From positions 496,001 to 560,000 of the forward strand of contig JAGYIE010000003.1 in NCBI GenBank assembly GCA_018402765.1: a stretch of 64,000 nt of DNA, given 5' to 3'. The stretch comes from Vicingaceae bacterium. Its GTDB lineage: Bacteria; Bacteroidota; Bacteroidia; Flavobacteriales_E; Vicingaceae. Both the position numbers and the translations under genes were made by a program. Below are positions 35,308 to 45,493 of the stretch, piece by piece; positions within the stretch are counted from its first letter, which is position 1, and every line of letters starts with the position of its first letter. The notes under the pieces were generated by a model that worked only from the letters and a program-made list of their open reading frames with translations, was not told the DNA's origin and searched no databases.

Positions 35308-36515
35308 TTAGGCTGAGCTGAATTTCATCTGGAGTTGTGGGTTAATTTCTTTCAACCAGTCTTTCTCAGGATTTTCCAGGAACTTCATCAAATGAATATA
35401 ATTGAATAAATGAAGGCGACAAAAGTTAGCAAGGTTTGAGAACGCCCATTTTCTCTTAATTTTTTTACGAATTACAGTCAATAATAAGTTTACAATTAAG
35501 GTACACCATATTTGGATTTTAATTGCGTTTTCATTGTCACCTAAAAAGTATTTTAACGGAAAGTTCTGTTTTAGCTGCTTAAATAAAAGTTCTATTGACC
35601 ATCGCTTTTTATAGATCAATGCAATATGTCCTGCATTCATTCCGATAAGGTTAGTGATAAATTCAAAACAGCGCTTGTTTTCACTATCCCAGTAAGCTAT
35701 TCTTCTTAATTGAGTCTTTTTTAGAAACTTTCCTTTTTCTTTTACATTGACCTCTATGATTTCGTCTTTTAGTACTCCGTCATCTAAATAATCAGGGATT
35801 TCATTTTCAGTCACAGACTCAAAAGAGGCATTCGATTTTAGCCTTGTAACAAAGAATATTCCGTCTTTAGTGAACTCATCAAAAGTTTTATAATCGTTAT
35901 AACCTTTGTCAAAAACAGCAATTTTACCAGGTTCAATTTTTATGTGCTTTAAAAAGCGTTTATCATGAACAGTTGCCGCTGATAACCAAATAAAATGGGG
36001 CAGATTTTCCTGCAAGCTTATTTGTGTGTGAACTTTTATTCCACCTTTTTTTTGTCCGTTTGATGGATTTCTACCAACACAACTAAGAATGGATTTAAAC
36101 AATGAAATTGTACTAGAATCAATAATTTCTAGTCTATTTTCCCAAGCATACTGTTGGCGGCTGTCCGAGATAATAGGACGATATAAGTTAAGTAATGAAT
36201 AGTAAATTTCTTGGAAGACAAGATTGTTTCTTCTTGCATTTGCATCGCTCAAAGTGCTTCGATGAGGAATATTTTTGAGTTGAAAATGATTGGTTTTGCC
36301 TTTTAAACCAAGCATTCCGGCAGCACTTCTCTTAACGAACTGCAGTTAGAAAACGTTGAAAAAAGCATACTAATCAAGTGGTCGGAGGTGGTGAATTTCT
36401 TTGTATAGTAATCTGAATTGTGTTTTTTAACAGCAGATTTTATCAAATTTGAGTCAATCAAAGAAATCAGCTGTCCGAAAACGGATTGGCCAAAAAAGTA
36501 GCTACTTTTATTCAT
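35308..36515 (-). pseudogene. IS4-family transposase interrupted by a frameshift
   Basis: Two frames overlap at 36303-36315. The first (36515-36303) is the DUF4372 N-terminal part, ending SNCSSLREV then a wrong-frame tail. The second (36315-35308) resumes with GMLGLKG and carries the DDE core: the first Asp in EIIDSST, the second in AVFDKGYNDY, and the YREK-type signature YKKRWSIELLFKQLK. A one-base change would fuse them into a normal protein of about 400 residues. Family members are single-frame, so this is probably an inactivating mutation, although programmed frameshifting cannot be excluded. Confidence 0.85.
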
Positions 36516-36550
36516 GTAATTTGTGTTTCGTCAAAACCTAAATTACAATA

Positions 36551-36582
36551 AAGCGGGAAATTCTAAATAGGAAATCCCGCTT
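36551..36582. terminator. Hairpin inside the IS4 right end
   Basis: Perfect arms AAGCGGGA and TCCCGCTT around a 16-base loop, followed by T-rich and A-rich flanks. It lies upstream of the transposase and would block read-through into it. Confidence 0.7.
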
Positions 36583-36633
36583 TTAAAAAAGTTTAATCGG
36601 ACACTAATGTTTATAAAATAAACTTCTGACATT

Positions 36634-39573
36634 ATGAAAAATAAGAATAATCGATTTAAGGATTTAAGAATACTGTTAACTGTTGGAATTCTTTTTTCTT
36701 GCTTTACAGTAAATGCACAAAATCCCTTGCAGTCAGTTATTGACGACTTAAGAAATATGTTTGGTTTTCTAACCCCACCGGCAAGTAATCCAGATTTCCT
36801 ATATGATTTTTCTTATCATTCTACAGACACTATTTATTTAGATTCAGTTTGTCAAGATACAGTAACTTCTGAAATATTTTGGAGCCAATATCAAGATTTT
36901 TGGTACATGCAATATGATACAGTTCAAAGAACAAAAACTGAGGATTTAATTAATCAGGCAGCGCAGCATGGTTTTGCAAAAGTCCCGCTCGGTATAATGC
37001 ATTGGGATTATTTAAGAGTAAAAGATTCTGCTATGAATACTGGATTATTCTTTAATTTCGATATTCCCAATACTCGCTTTTTAGATAAGACGAACCCTGT
37101 TTCAACTCCTTACAAAAAGAAGAACTTTTTTATGGGAGCTCCATTATTTCCTGAAGTAAACAGTAGAAAGGTAGAGTATTTGATAGATCCCAATTATTTA
37201 TTATTCGACGATGCACATAATGCAAACTATAATGGATCAGGTACTACTGATTTTTATATAGATTTTGGAGATGGAAATGGATGGCAATTGATAGATCCAA
37301 CTGTTACTGCAGCCTATCCCATCACATATAACAGTCCTGGAAAAAAAATTATTCGGTTTAGTCATGTATTTCCTGGAACACCTGCCAATTCTAATAATTA
37401 TATCAATTTTAGTATTGGTTTCATTAATATTAAATTTATTTTTAAGGGTGAAGGAGATTATGCTGATCCTGATCAAGAAATAACTCGCAATGGTCTCAAT
37501 ATTGGTATTTTTAATTCTGAAACATGCAATAGCCCTGAAGATGTTAAAAAAGTAATTGTATTAGAAGGATGGGACCCAATGGACTTTTGGCCTATTTTCA
37601 ATACTCCTTCAGGTGCAATTTATCAGCAAATAGTGGATGTACCACGGATAAAAATATTAGAGGATTTTAACTATGAATATCATGTTATCAGTTGGCAAAA
37701 TAGTCAAAAGAGTATCGTTGAGAATGCTGCGTATTTAGCTGCATACTTAGACGAGCTCTACTGTAATCGAACAAATGACCACCCATTCGTAGTATTAGGA
37801 CATAGTATGGGAGGCTTAGTTGGTAGGTTTGCACTTACTGCTATGGAAAATGGTTTTTCAAATAGTAATTGTGGAATGCCAGGGAATTTTACCAGACTAT
37901 TTATCTCTTTAGATGCTCCTCATCAAGGAGCAAATGTATCTATGGGGCTCCAACAGTTCTATGCTGATTACCACAGCAGGTATACTGTATAGGGTATAAA
38001 TCCTTTAAAATATTTAATCGATAAATATTTAAGTGATGTCTTTTTATATGCGCAGTCTCCAAAAGAAATGTTAATCAACCATGTATCTGCCCCTAATTCT
38101 ATAGGCCCAACAGATGACCGTATTCAATTTTTGAATCAACTTCAAGCTGTTGGTAATTATCCGCAGCATACCAAGCTAGTTGCTTTATCTAATGGTTCTT
38201 TAAATGGAAGGCCACAAGTGAATAGAATAACACTTAACCCAAGGATTGATAATGACTTATTAGCATCTTTTCAATTAAAATCTTTTGTAATTCTTTTTAA
38301 GGAACAGTTTAAAATTACTGAACTTGACATAGAGATGTTTACAAATCCTGGTTCTTCAACAGCTACTGTGTATACAAGGCAGTTAAAACTCTTTATACCT
38401 ATACCTAAGTTGAGCTTTTTTAAACTGAGCTGGACATCTTGGACGCTGCCGATCAGTTTTAATACCGTTGGTTCTTCTGCACTTGGTTTATGTAATGAAG
38501 CAGGCAGCCCATTTGGTATTAACTTACAAGAATATTCCGGGGAAAAGGTATTATTCGGGACAACTAACACAGAGGTAGTTGTAGGAGCCGGTATAAAATT
38601 AGATTATAATGCAATCGGGTTGGCTACTTGCTTCATACCGATTAAATCTGCCTTAGATTTTGGAAATGTTACAGCTGCTCCTCTTAGTCCTAATTATCAA
38701 ACTAACCCAACCCAAACGGCTATTGACTTTGAAAATAATTGCCCTTTTGATGTGATTGCAGGTATTTGGGATTTAGATCCGCCATTTCAGAAACCTGCCG
38801 ATTTTTATTCATGGAATCGTTCGCATGCCAATGTAGAAAACTCAATTTTAAAACAACGAGTAGATGATCGAGCAAATACAATATATTACGAACGCTGTAA
38901 GCCAATTAGATATTTTCCACGCTACTTTCTTAACCAAGAAATAGGTGATGAAGAATTATATTTGGAAAATTTAAACTGGAATGCATCTAATACATCAATT
39001 TTTGAGGCAGAGAAACAAATCTATGTGAATGAACGTAATCCCTTTTACCGATACAATGGTTTCGTGGATCCTGATTTAGAGCTAAGAGGAGCTTACAGTA
39101 AAGCAGCTGTTTTTACAAGTAACTCATTTTCTATTCTTAAATCAGATTTTAATTTCGCTTTAGCAGAGGGTTTTCCACAGGGTTTTCAGGCGAATCCTCC
39201 ATTTACCAATTGGGGATATGAGCCCAATGAGTTAGAAAACTGCTGTACTGATAATTTACACCTATACCGAAAAGGAAATTTTGACGAACTGAGCCAACTT
39301 GAAAATGCAAGTAATAAAAGTAGCCTATTGGTTTATCCAAACCCTGCAAAAGATGTAGTATTTTTAAAGCTAATAAATATACAAGCTGACGAAGAGCTAG
39401 TGATACAAATCTCTAATTTATATGGGCAGCAGGTATTTTTTAAGCAACAAGTTACTCGTTCTAAAAATATTACCTTACCTTTAAACTTGAATGATAACCT
39501 ACTATCAGGTATTTACATTATACGTTGTACACAGGCCTCTCAAACTTTAGAATCTAAACTTATAATTGATTAA
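36634..39573 (+). pseudogene. Secreted lipase-like protein with T9SS sorting domain, in-frame amber stop
   Basis: One 980-codon frame is interrupted by a single TAG at 37990-37992. Codons on both sides continue in the same frame with no other stop. The N-terminus has a signal peptide ending near VNAQN. An alpha/beta-hydrolase region contains the nucleophile elbow GHSMGG (around residue 388) and LDAPHQGANV, as in lipases. The C-terminal 75 residues begin SSLLVYPNPAKDVV and end SGIYIIRCT with an LIID end, a type-A T9SS sorting domain. The truncated first part would lack it and not be secreted. The IS4 element lies directly upstream. Confidence 0.85.
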
Positions 39574-39575
39574 CC

Positions 39576-40265
39576 ATGAAAACATTCATTTATCTACTTG
39601 GATTATCGTTTTTACTCATTGGCTGTAAAAAGGATGAAAATGAACGAGAACCCAATACATACACGATTGAGGGCCGCTATTTACAAGATTGCAATACTCC
39701 GTGGGAGAATATTAATCTTCGCTTTAGAATTATTAGGCTGTATACATTTAGTGTTGAAGTAAATGTAGTAGGGTATACATCTACTGATGAAAATGGCTAT
39801 TATAGAATAGAATATCAAGACCCTAGGGAGTTTAAACGTGCCGACCCTGGAGAGCTGCAAATAGATTTTAGCTACCCTACTAATCCTGATCAGTATTATG
39901 GAGTAGTAGAAGATTTAGTACCACACAAAAACTTAACTGTTGATTATGTAACCCAACCCAACGATACGGCTTTTTTCAGAACCATAGGTGGCGGAAATTT
40001 AACAAGTAGTGATACCTTGTATTTTGAACATGAGACACAACGATTACAATACGTTGTAGGGCCATTAGATGATAACTCTCCATTTGATACGATAGTTTAT
40101 AAATCCAATTTTGGAAGAAAAACAATTACTTGGTCAATTGGAATCAATAATGTAAATACCATGAGAGAGCGAAATAAGAATTATGGTAATTATGGAAGTA
40201 CAGTTTATCAGAGAAATATCTGTTCTTCAGTAGAGATTTTGATTGATTTAAGCAACGCTAAATAA
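39576..40265 (+). CDS. Tandem lipoprotein, copy 1
   Basis: A 229-residue lipoprotein with lipobox LLIGC (Cys17) followed by a KKDENEREP linker. The mature part has TYTIEGRYLQDCNTPWENI and the carboxypeptidase-regulatory-like pattern VVGYTSTDENGYYRIEY. It is nearly identical to the following gene in its first 147 codons and in its last 17, but different between. The gene starts 2 bases after the stop of the lipase-like gene, so it may share its transcript. Function unknown; the N-terminal half suggests a beta-sandwich of the CarboxypepD_reg type. Confidence 0.8.
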   Translation: MKTFIYLLGLSFLLIGCKKDENEREPNTYTIEGRYLQDCNTPWENINLRFRIIRLYTFSVEVNVVGYTSTDENGYYRIEYQDPREFKRADPGELQIDFSYPTNPDQYYGVVEDLVPHKNLTVDYVTQPNDTAFFRTIGGGNLTSSDTLYFEHETQRLQYVVGPLDDNSPFDTIVYKSNFGRKTITWSIGINNVNTMRERNKNYGNYGSTVYQRNICSSVEILIDLSNAK

Positions 40266-40276
40266 ATCAAATAATT

Positions 40277-40966
40277 ATGAAAACATTCATTTATCTACTT
40301 GGATTATCGTTTTTACTCATCAGCTGTAAAAAGGATGAAAATGAACGAGAACCCAATACATACACGATTGAGGGCCGCTATTTACAAGATTGCAATACTC
40401 CGTGGGAGAATATTAATCTTCGCTTTAGAATTATTAGGCTGTATACATTTAGTGTTGAAGTAAATGTAGTAGGGTATACATCTACTGATGAAAATGGGTA
40501 TTATAGAATAGAATATCAAGACCCTAGGGAGTTTAAACGTGCCGACCCTGGAGAGCTGCAAATAGATTTTAGCTACCCTACTAATCCTGATCAGTATTAT
40601 GGAGTAGTAGAAGATTTAGTACCACACAAAAACTTAACTGTTGATTATGTAACGCAACCCAACGATACGGCTTTTTTCAGAACCATAGGTGGCGGAAATT
40701 TAACAAGTAGTGATACGCTATATATATCTCATGAGGATTACTTAATCAGATCTTTTGTAGGCCCATTTGATGATAATACACCAATTGATACATTTATTTA
40801 CAATTCGAATTTTGGAAGGCAAAAGATAAACTGGGCAATTGGATGGGAAAATATAGGCGTAAAACGCGAGACAAATGTTAATTACGGTAATTATGGAAGT
40901 TGGCGTTACGAGCGAAATATCTGTTCTTCAGTAGAGATTTTGATTGATTTAAGCAACGCTAAATAG
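40277..40966 (+). CDS. Tandem lipoprotein, copy 2
   Basis: A 229-residue paralogue of copy 1, repeated at an exact distance of 701 bases. The lipobox is LLISC (Cys17). Nucleotides match copy 1 with only a few changes up to about 40717, then differ over about 195 bases (with no length change), then match again through the shared end NICSSVEILIDLSNAK. The divergent block still aligns, for example SNFGR and NYGNYGS are kept. This points to duplication followed by gene conversion or selective change of one segment. Confidence 0.8.
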   Translation: MKTFIYLLGLSFLLISCKKDENEREPNTYTIEGRYLQDCNTPWENINLRFRIIRLYTFSVEVNVVGYTSTDENGYYRIEYQDPREFKRADPGELQIDFSYPTNPDQYYGVVEDLVPHKNLTVDYVTQPNDTAFFRTIGGGNLTSSDTLYISHEDYLIRSFVGPFDDNTPIDTFIYNSNFGRQKINWAIGWENIGVKRETNVNYGNYGSWRYERNICSSVEILIDLSNAK

Positions 40967-40977
40967 ATCAAATAATT

Positions 40978-41027
40978 ATGAAAACACTATTTTTAATTCT
41001 TGGATTATCGTTTTTAAAAACTACTTG
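40978..41027 (+). pseudogene. Stub of a third tandem lipoprotein copy
   Basis: After the same ATCAAATAATT spacer seen between copies 1 and 2, the sequence gives MKTLFLILGLSFLKTT and a stop. It is the signal peptide of the lipoprotein family only, with a few changes. Everything after about 45 bases is gone, and the end of the inverse gene at 41021 begins there. It shows the array once had a third member. Confidence 0.7.
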
Positions 41028-41788
41028 ACTTTATTCCTTCTTATCCATGCATTTAACTTATTAATGTCAATGTGCAATCCTAGCCCGAAATCAAAGTTGG
41101 TATGTGTGAAATAATCACTATTATCAGCTATTCCAAAACCCATATAGGTCTCTAGTCCAATCAAACCTGGAGAATATCGGAGGGTAAAAAATGGCTGAAC
41201 TAGCACTTATGATTTTACCGCAAAATAAGTGGTATCTCTATATCCAACTAAATTGTCAGTTGACTTATAATCGTAAAAATTTAGAAAATTAGCCTTAGCT
41301 CCGAAACTAAATATTACATTGTTATCTAAGTTAGTTCCTATACTAGATTGTAAGAAGTAATTATGAAACTTAGCTTCATATCCTGCAATATTTATATTAA
41401 AAAACCCTAGGTTGATAGCTGTCCCTGCTTTCCCAAAACCATAACCGCCGATAATATCAAAATACATATTTTTTATTAGGTTGGGATTATAATAGCCTGC
41501 ACCAACTTCATATTGATCGCTATCATAACTGAACAATTCTGTTTTATTCCTTGTATTTGGATCTTCTTGATAAACTGTTTCATCAAAATAGGTATAATAG
41601 CTACCAATCAAAACAACATTTTTCAAAGGACTATAACTAGCATTCACACTTGTGCCAAAGGCTGAAGTAGCTGCTATATGTCCGTCTCCTTTTTCTTGAA
41701 GTAAAGGTGTGTTTACTCTAGCAGGTTTATAAAAGGCACATGAGGTAAATAATACAGAAATGATTAAGTAAAGTAGTCCTCTCTTCAT
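41021..41788 (-). pseudogene. Outer-envelope lipoprotein gene with in-frame ochre stop
   Basis: From ATG 41788 the frame encodes a lipoprotein signal ending at Cys17 (FTSCAFYK). A beta-rich outer-membrane-like protein follows, with ASYSPLKNVVLIGSYYTY, GGYGFGKAGTAINLG and SIGTNLDNNVIFSFG. A TAA at 41207-41209 interrupts it after YFAVKS. The same frame continues directly with VLVQPFFTLRYSPGLIGLE and another 60 codons. The intact product would be about 255 residues. The last beta strands would be missing from the truncated form, so it is probably not functional. Confidence 0.78.
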
Positions 41789-41955
41789 AATCGATTGATT
41801 TAGTTCATTTATCAAAATCAAATATATGTAAAAGAAATAGTTATGGTATTTTATTTTTTGAAATTACTAGAAATTATTCATCACTTTAGAAATGAATTCT
41901 CTTTCATTCAGATTAGGCTTTAGCCAACTTATACCTGTGTAAAACGAGATTTTTC

Positions 41956-42756
41956 CTAAAACTTCACCACCCCACCAACAGAAATTCGTATGGTTTGACC
42001 AATATTTCTTCCATCTACTGTATAAGCTGCACCTAGTACACCTCCAATATGTGGTGTAAATGGTCGATAATAATTCCCTCCAATTCGTAAAAAACTAACG
42101 CCGAGTTCTTGAAAAGGTGTTCTCTCCTCAACAGGAAGATAATTTCCCCCTCCATCTGCTCCTAGATAGTCCACAAATAAATCTGCATAATACTTTTCTT
42201 TTGCAATACCAACTTTTACTACAAGCGGAAGTGCATCTGTATTGGGTTTATTTCTAAAGCTATAGCCACCTTTAAGCATTACAAAATAACGCCCTTTTTC
42301 CAATTGAATAATTCCTCTAATTTCTTTTGATTCTCCTTGTTGGCCTATCGCAAAAGCATTTTGTGTTTCATAATTGGACACAGGTAATTGATATCCCCCA
42401 CCTAACATAAACCGTGCTTTTACGCCTTTCACAGTAACTTCAGCCAACCTTAACCGAAGAAATAAACTAGCATCTTGCAATCCTGCTTCTTTTCCTCCAT
42501 TCGAAATGTAAGGCAAAGAGCCCACCAAATCTAGCCAATCTGTAATTCCATGAGCTAGAAACACACTTAAACTTGATATGGATCTAGAAAGACTAGTAGT
42601 GCCGTCTTTTATAAAAAATTTGCTTCCACTCTCAAAAGAGGCAGAAAGTGCAACATCTGTACATCCTTTTCCTTTCATATACCCATCCAATAAGCCTTGA
42701 GAAAATAACGCTGAGGAGCAAAATAACAGTGAAAGAGAAACAATAAATCTATTCAT
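41956..42756 (-). CDS. Outer membrane beta-barrel protein, unknown function
   Basis: This 266-residue protein has a signal peptide (to about residue 19, LFSQG). The mature part is a repeated pattern of alternating hydrophobic residues expected of a beta-barrel: GITDWLDLVGSLPYISNG, ARFMLGGGYQLPVSNY, GRYFVMLKGGYSF and KYYADLFVDYLG. It ends IRISVGGVVKF, with the terminal Phe usual in outer membrane barrels. I do not recognise a transport function. It is divergent from the reductase gene at 42864. Confidence 0.72.
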   Translation of the reverse strand: MNRFIVSLSLLFCSSALFSQGLLDGYMKGKGCTDVALSASFESGSKFFIKDGTTSLSRSISSLSVFLAHGITDWLDLVGSLPYISNGGKEAGLQDASLFLRLRLAEVTVKGVKARFMLGGGYQLPVSNYETQNAFAIGQQGESKEIRGIIQLEKGRYFVMLKGGYSFRNKPNTDALPLVVKVGIAKEKYYADLFVDYLGADGGGNYLPVEERTPFQELGVSFLRIGGNYYRPFTPHIGGVLGAAYTVDGRNIGQTIRISVGGVVKF

Positions 42757-42813
42757 AAGGATTGTAGAAAAAAGTTAAAGTTATAAAACTCGATAGGTTG
42801 TCAACAATTGTAA

Positions 42814-42844
42814 TTGATATCGGTTAATTCAAATAGTATCTTTA
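42814..42844 (+). promoter_or_regulatory. Promoter of the ferredoxin-type reductase gene
   Basis: TTG at 42814-42816 and TATCTTTA at 42837-42844 are 20 bases apart. The -7 box matches TAnnTTTG except for the last base. It lies 20 bases before the ATG. Confidence 0.55.
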
Positions 42845-42863
42845 CAGCGTAAAAATAGAATTT

Positions 42864-43919
42864 ATGAGCAAACATTTTCGTCAGTTAGCAGTCAAAGAGG
42901 TAATAAAAGAAACAACAGAAGCAGTTTCAATTGTTTTTGAAATTCCTACAGATTTAGCAACTGAATTTAAGTATAGAGCAGGTCAATACCTGACCATTAA
43001 GGCAACTATCAACGGTGAGTCAGTACGTCGTTCTTATTCGTTATCCTCCTCGCCATCAGTTGATAACTTTTTAAAAGTAACATCAAAGAAGGTGAAAAAT
43101 GGTAAAATGTCGCATTATTTGTACGACCACATAAGGGCGGGCGATGTGTTAGATGTGATGCCTCCTGAAGGAAATTTCATCGTAGAAACAGATGCAATAC
43201 GTGCAAATGGTTATGTACTTTTTGCAGCAGGAAGTGGAATTACGCCTATTATGTCTATCCTTAAGACAGTTTTGGAAGAAGAGCCTAGAAGTACTGTAAA
43301 ATTAGTCTACGGTAACCGTACGGCGGGTGAAATTATCTTTTATGAAGAGCTTAAGCACTTGGCTAATCAATATACTGGTAGACTAGAAGTTCAACATATT
43401 TTAAGCCAAGGAATAATAGAGGGAGGAGCGAGCAATACACGAATTAATCCTGCAATTGTTTCTGCTACTGTGGAGGCGCAGGGAGCACCAGCAATCTATT
43501 ACATCTGTGGTCCTGAAGGAATGATTAAGTCTACAGAAGAGGCATTAAAATCCGCAAATGTAGCTAAAGAGCAAATTAATATTGAGTACTTTACAAGTTC
43601 AGCAGTTGACACAGGAAAAGATACCGTATACGAAGGGAATGAGAATGAAGTAACCGTTATCTTAGATGGGGAAGAGTTTAAAATAGAATTAAACGATGGG
43701 GAAACCATTCTAATGGCAGCCGATAGAGCAGGTATTGATCCACCATACTCTTGTCAATCAGGTGTATGTACTACATGTAAGGCTTTTGTAAAGCAAGGAA
43801 AAATAGATATGGGTGAAAGTTTTGCCTTAGATGATGAAGAAATAGCAGAAGGGTTTATCTTAACCTGTTGTTCGCGACCTGCATCAGCCGGTGTGATCAT
43901 TTCTTATGATGATATTTAA
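42864..43919 (+). CDS. Ferredoxin-NADP reductase-like protein with 2Fe-2S domain (PaaE/Hcr-type)
   Basis: This 351-residue flavoprotein passes electrons from NAD(P)H through FAD to a 2Fe-2S cluster. The FAD-binding motif is RRSYSLSSSP (around residues 55-64). NAD(P)-binding follows at AAGSGITPIMSIL (around 117), then CGPEGMI. The C-terminal plant-type ferredoxin domain has CQSGVCTTC and a last cysteine in ILTCCSRP, giving the four cluster ligands. In other bacteria relatives serve phenylacetyl-CoA oxygenase or a hybrid-cluster protein, but neither partner gene is in this window. Confidence 0.88.
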   Translation: MSKHFRQLAVKEVIKETTEAVSIVFEIPTDLATEFKYRAGQYLTIKATINGESVRRSYSLSSSPSVDNFLKVTSKKVKNGKMSHYLYDHIRAGDVLDVMPPEGNFIVETDAIRANGYVLFAAGSGITPIMSILKTVLEEEPRSTVKLVYGNRTAGEIIFYEELKHLANQYTGRLEVQHILSQGIIEGGASNTRINPAIVSATVEAQGAPAIYYICGPEGMIKSTEEALKSANVAKEQINIEYFTSSAVDTGKDTVYEGNENEVTVILDGEEFKIELNDGETILMAADRAGIDPPYSCQSGVCTTCKAFVKQGKIDMGESFALDDEEIAEGFILTCCSRPASAGVIISYDDI

Positions 43920-43937
43920 TTCTATAAAATAACCCAA

Positions 43938-45176
43938 TTAATCGCCGAGCTGAAGCACAAATTCTACTCGGCGATTTTCTTTTCTAAACGTTTCTGAGGT
44001 ATTGGCGTACATTGGTTCACTTTGGCCTTTACCTTTAAACGATAATCGATTTGGATGCACTCCGTTCGAAATTAAATAATTATAAATGGTTTCAGCCCTA
44101 TTTCTGGAGAGCGTTAGGTTATATTCTGGAGTTGCTTGATTGTCGGTGTGGCCAATAATGTTCAGCAACAGACGATTGTCAGCATTCATTAATTCTACCA
44201 ATTGGTTTAGACTCGGCCGCATATCTGACCGCAATGCATATTGATCGGTATCGTAGTTTATTTTTAGGCTAAATCCATAACTGTTAGCAGATTTTAGGTG
44301 AAAAGTAGGTGGAAGTTCCCACTTAACATTTTCAGATAGCAGTTTTAAAAAATCGACACCCGTAGGTCTTATCCCTCTAGCGGAAAAAGAACCTGCCTTT
44401 AAGAATACTCCTGAATCATAATAGGCATCACCGATATCTGAAATGCCTATTTTCAATTGATAGCGCTCGCCCGGAATAACCGCAGTTTCGGTATTGAGCA
44501 ATTTTGTAAAGCCATCAAATTGATATTGCAGCGATCGCTCTCCGGCTGCTTTATTGTTCTCAAATCGTTTTACATTGTTATAGCTCCATGTGGAATTCGG
44601 AATGTATAAATGATTGTTTTTTATACTATTGATATTGTCCACAGAAATAGGAACATTAGCGTTGGCAAAAACAGCTAAGTTCTTACCTGCTATTTCTCCT
44701 TCTTTCTTAATAATAAACGCAAAAACATCATTTACTCCATTGTTTACATATTCAGGATATTCTTCAGAAGCAAAGAAATAATCAAACGATAACGTATCAG
44801 CGATAGGTATAAAATCTATGATAATTACTGCTGCATCATAGCTGTTGTTCTTGCCCAAGAAAGCCAGATCTTCATCACTCGGTCCAAATGTCCTTACGCC
44901 ACTATTTTGCTGATTATTGGGGCCAATTGCATCATAAATATTACCGGTGCTAAGTGCAATTCCGCTATTGATTACAGCATATTTACTCGGATCGTTAAAG
45001 CCGGCAAAAGATTGTTTAGCGCCAATATAGGTTACAGCGTTAATAAATATCCCTGAATTAGCTGTTGTGAGGTAATTTTTTATAGTATTTATAGGCGTTA
45101 GCGAAGTGTCAAATTGAAGCTGGGCAGATGCGACAATATTGTAAAATACAAAAAGAGTTATTAGCAGAGCTCTCAC
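43938..45176 (-). CDS. Choice-of-anchor L and OmpA domain protein
   Basis: This 412-residue secreted protein has a signal peptide to about residue 18 (VASAQ). A choice-of-anchor L region follows (around 100-280), including LSFDYFFASEEYPEYVN and NDVFAFIIK. The C-terminal OmpA-like peptidoglycan-binding domain has LNIIGHTDNQATPEYNLTLS and RNRAETIYNYLISNGV (around 340-372), and ends near ENRRVEFVL. The combination suggests an outer membrane or surface protein tethered to peptidoglycan. Adhesion is possible but unproven. Confidence 0.85.
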   Translation of the reverse strand: MRALLITLFVFYNIVASAQLQFDTSLTPINTIKNYLTTANSGIFINAVTYIGAKQSFAGFNDPSKYAVINSGIALSTGNIYDAIGPNNQQNSGVRTFGPSDEDLAFLGKNNSYDAAVIIIDFIPIADTLSFDYFFASEEYPEYVNNGVNDVFAFIIKKEGEIAGKNLAVFANANVPISVDNINSIKNNHLYIPNSTWSYNNVKRFENNKAAGERSLQYQFDGFTKLLNTETAVIPGERYQLKIGISDIGDAYYDSGVFLKAGSFSARGIRPTGVDFLKLLSENVKWELPPTFHLKSANSYGFSLKINYDTDQYALRSDMRPSLNQLVELMNADNRLLLNIIGHTDNQATPEYNLTLSRNRAETIYNYLISNGVHPNRLSFKGKGQSEPMYANTSETFRKENRRVEFVLQLGD

Positions 45177-45493
45177 GGTTTTTTAGTTAAATCTACTGTT
45201 AATTTTTAAGTTGTGTTTACCTGAAGTTGGCTATATGTTTTTAAGGTGATAACTAAAACGATCGGTGGGTTTAAAACTTGCATCAAGAGTTTTAAAAAAT
45301 CTGCTGTATATTTTTTAGTTTTTCGGATGGTTTATTTACCAAGTTAATCACTGTTTATGTGTAGGCTATCCATTTTTAGTCCGATTTTAAATTATAATTT
45401 ATTTTTAGTGAATTGCGTATTAATGACAAGTTAGATATGTTTAATGCCTGTTTAATACGATATACTTTTATTTGTTGTTGGACAATAGAGATC
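45177..45493. other. Intergenic stretch without a recognisable gene
   Basis: 317 AT-rich bases between the OmpA-type gene and the Sua5-like gene, both on the minus strand. I see no coding relic, hairpin or convincing promoter box. Confidence 0.45.

Larger units (their letters stand above)
35214..36604 (-). mobile_element. IS4-type insertion sequence
   Basis: A complete-looking element of about 1.39 kb. Terminal inverted repeats are TGTCCGATAAAA at the left (from about 35215) and the complement of TTTAATCGGACA at the right (36592-36603). CACTA occurs just outside or at both ends and may be a target duplication, but the exact boundary is ambiguous. Within the right end a strong hairpin (AAGCGGGA and TCCCGCTT, 36551-36582) probably stops outside transcription from reaching the transposase. 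It is inserted 30 bases upstream of the T9SS lipase-like gene. Confidence 0.82.

Noticed and set aside
39576-40966. Diversity-generating retroelement target in the divergent lipoprotein block
   Set aside because: Changes are not limited to adenine positions and no reverse transcriptase is in the window. Gene conversion or ordinary divergence explains it better.
37990-41209. Stop-codon reassignment
   Set aside because: The two internal stops are TAG and TAA, and both codons end intact genes elsewhere in the window. Mutation is simpler.
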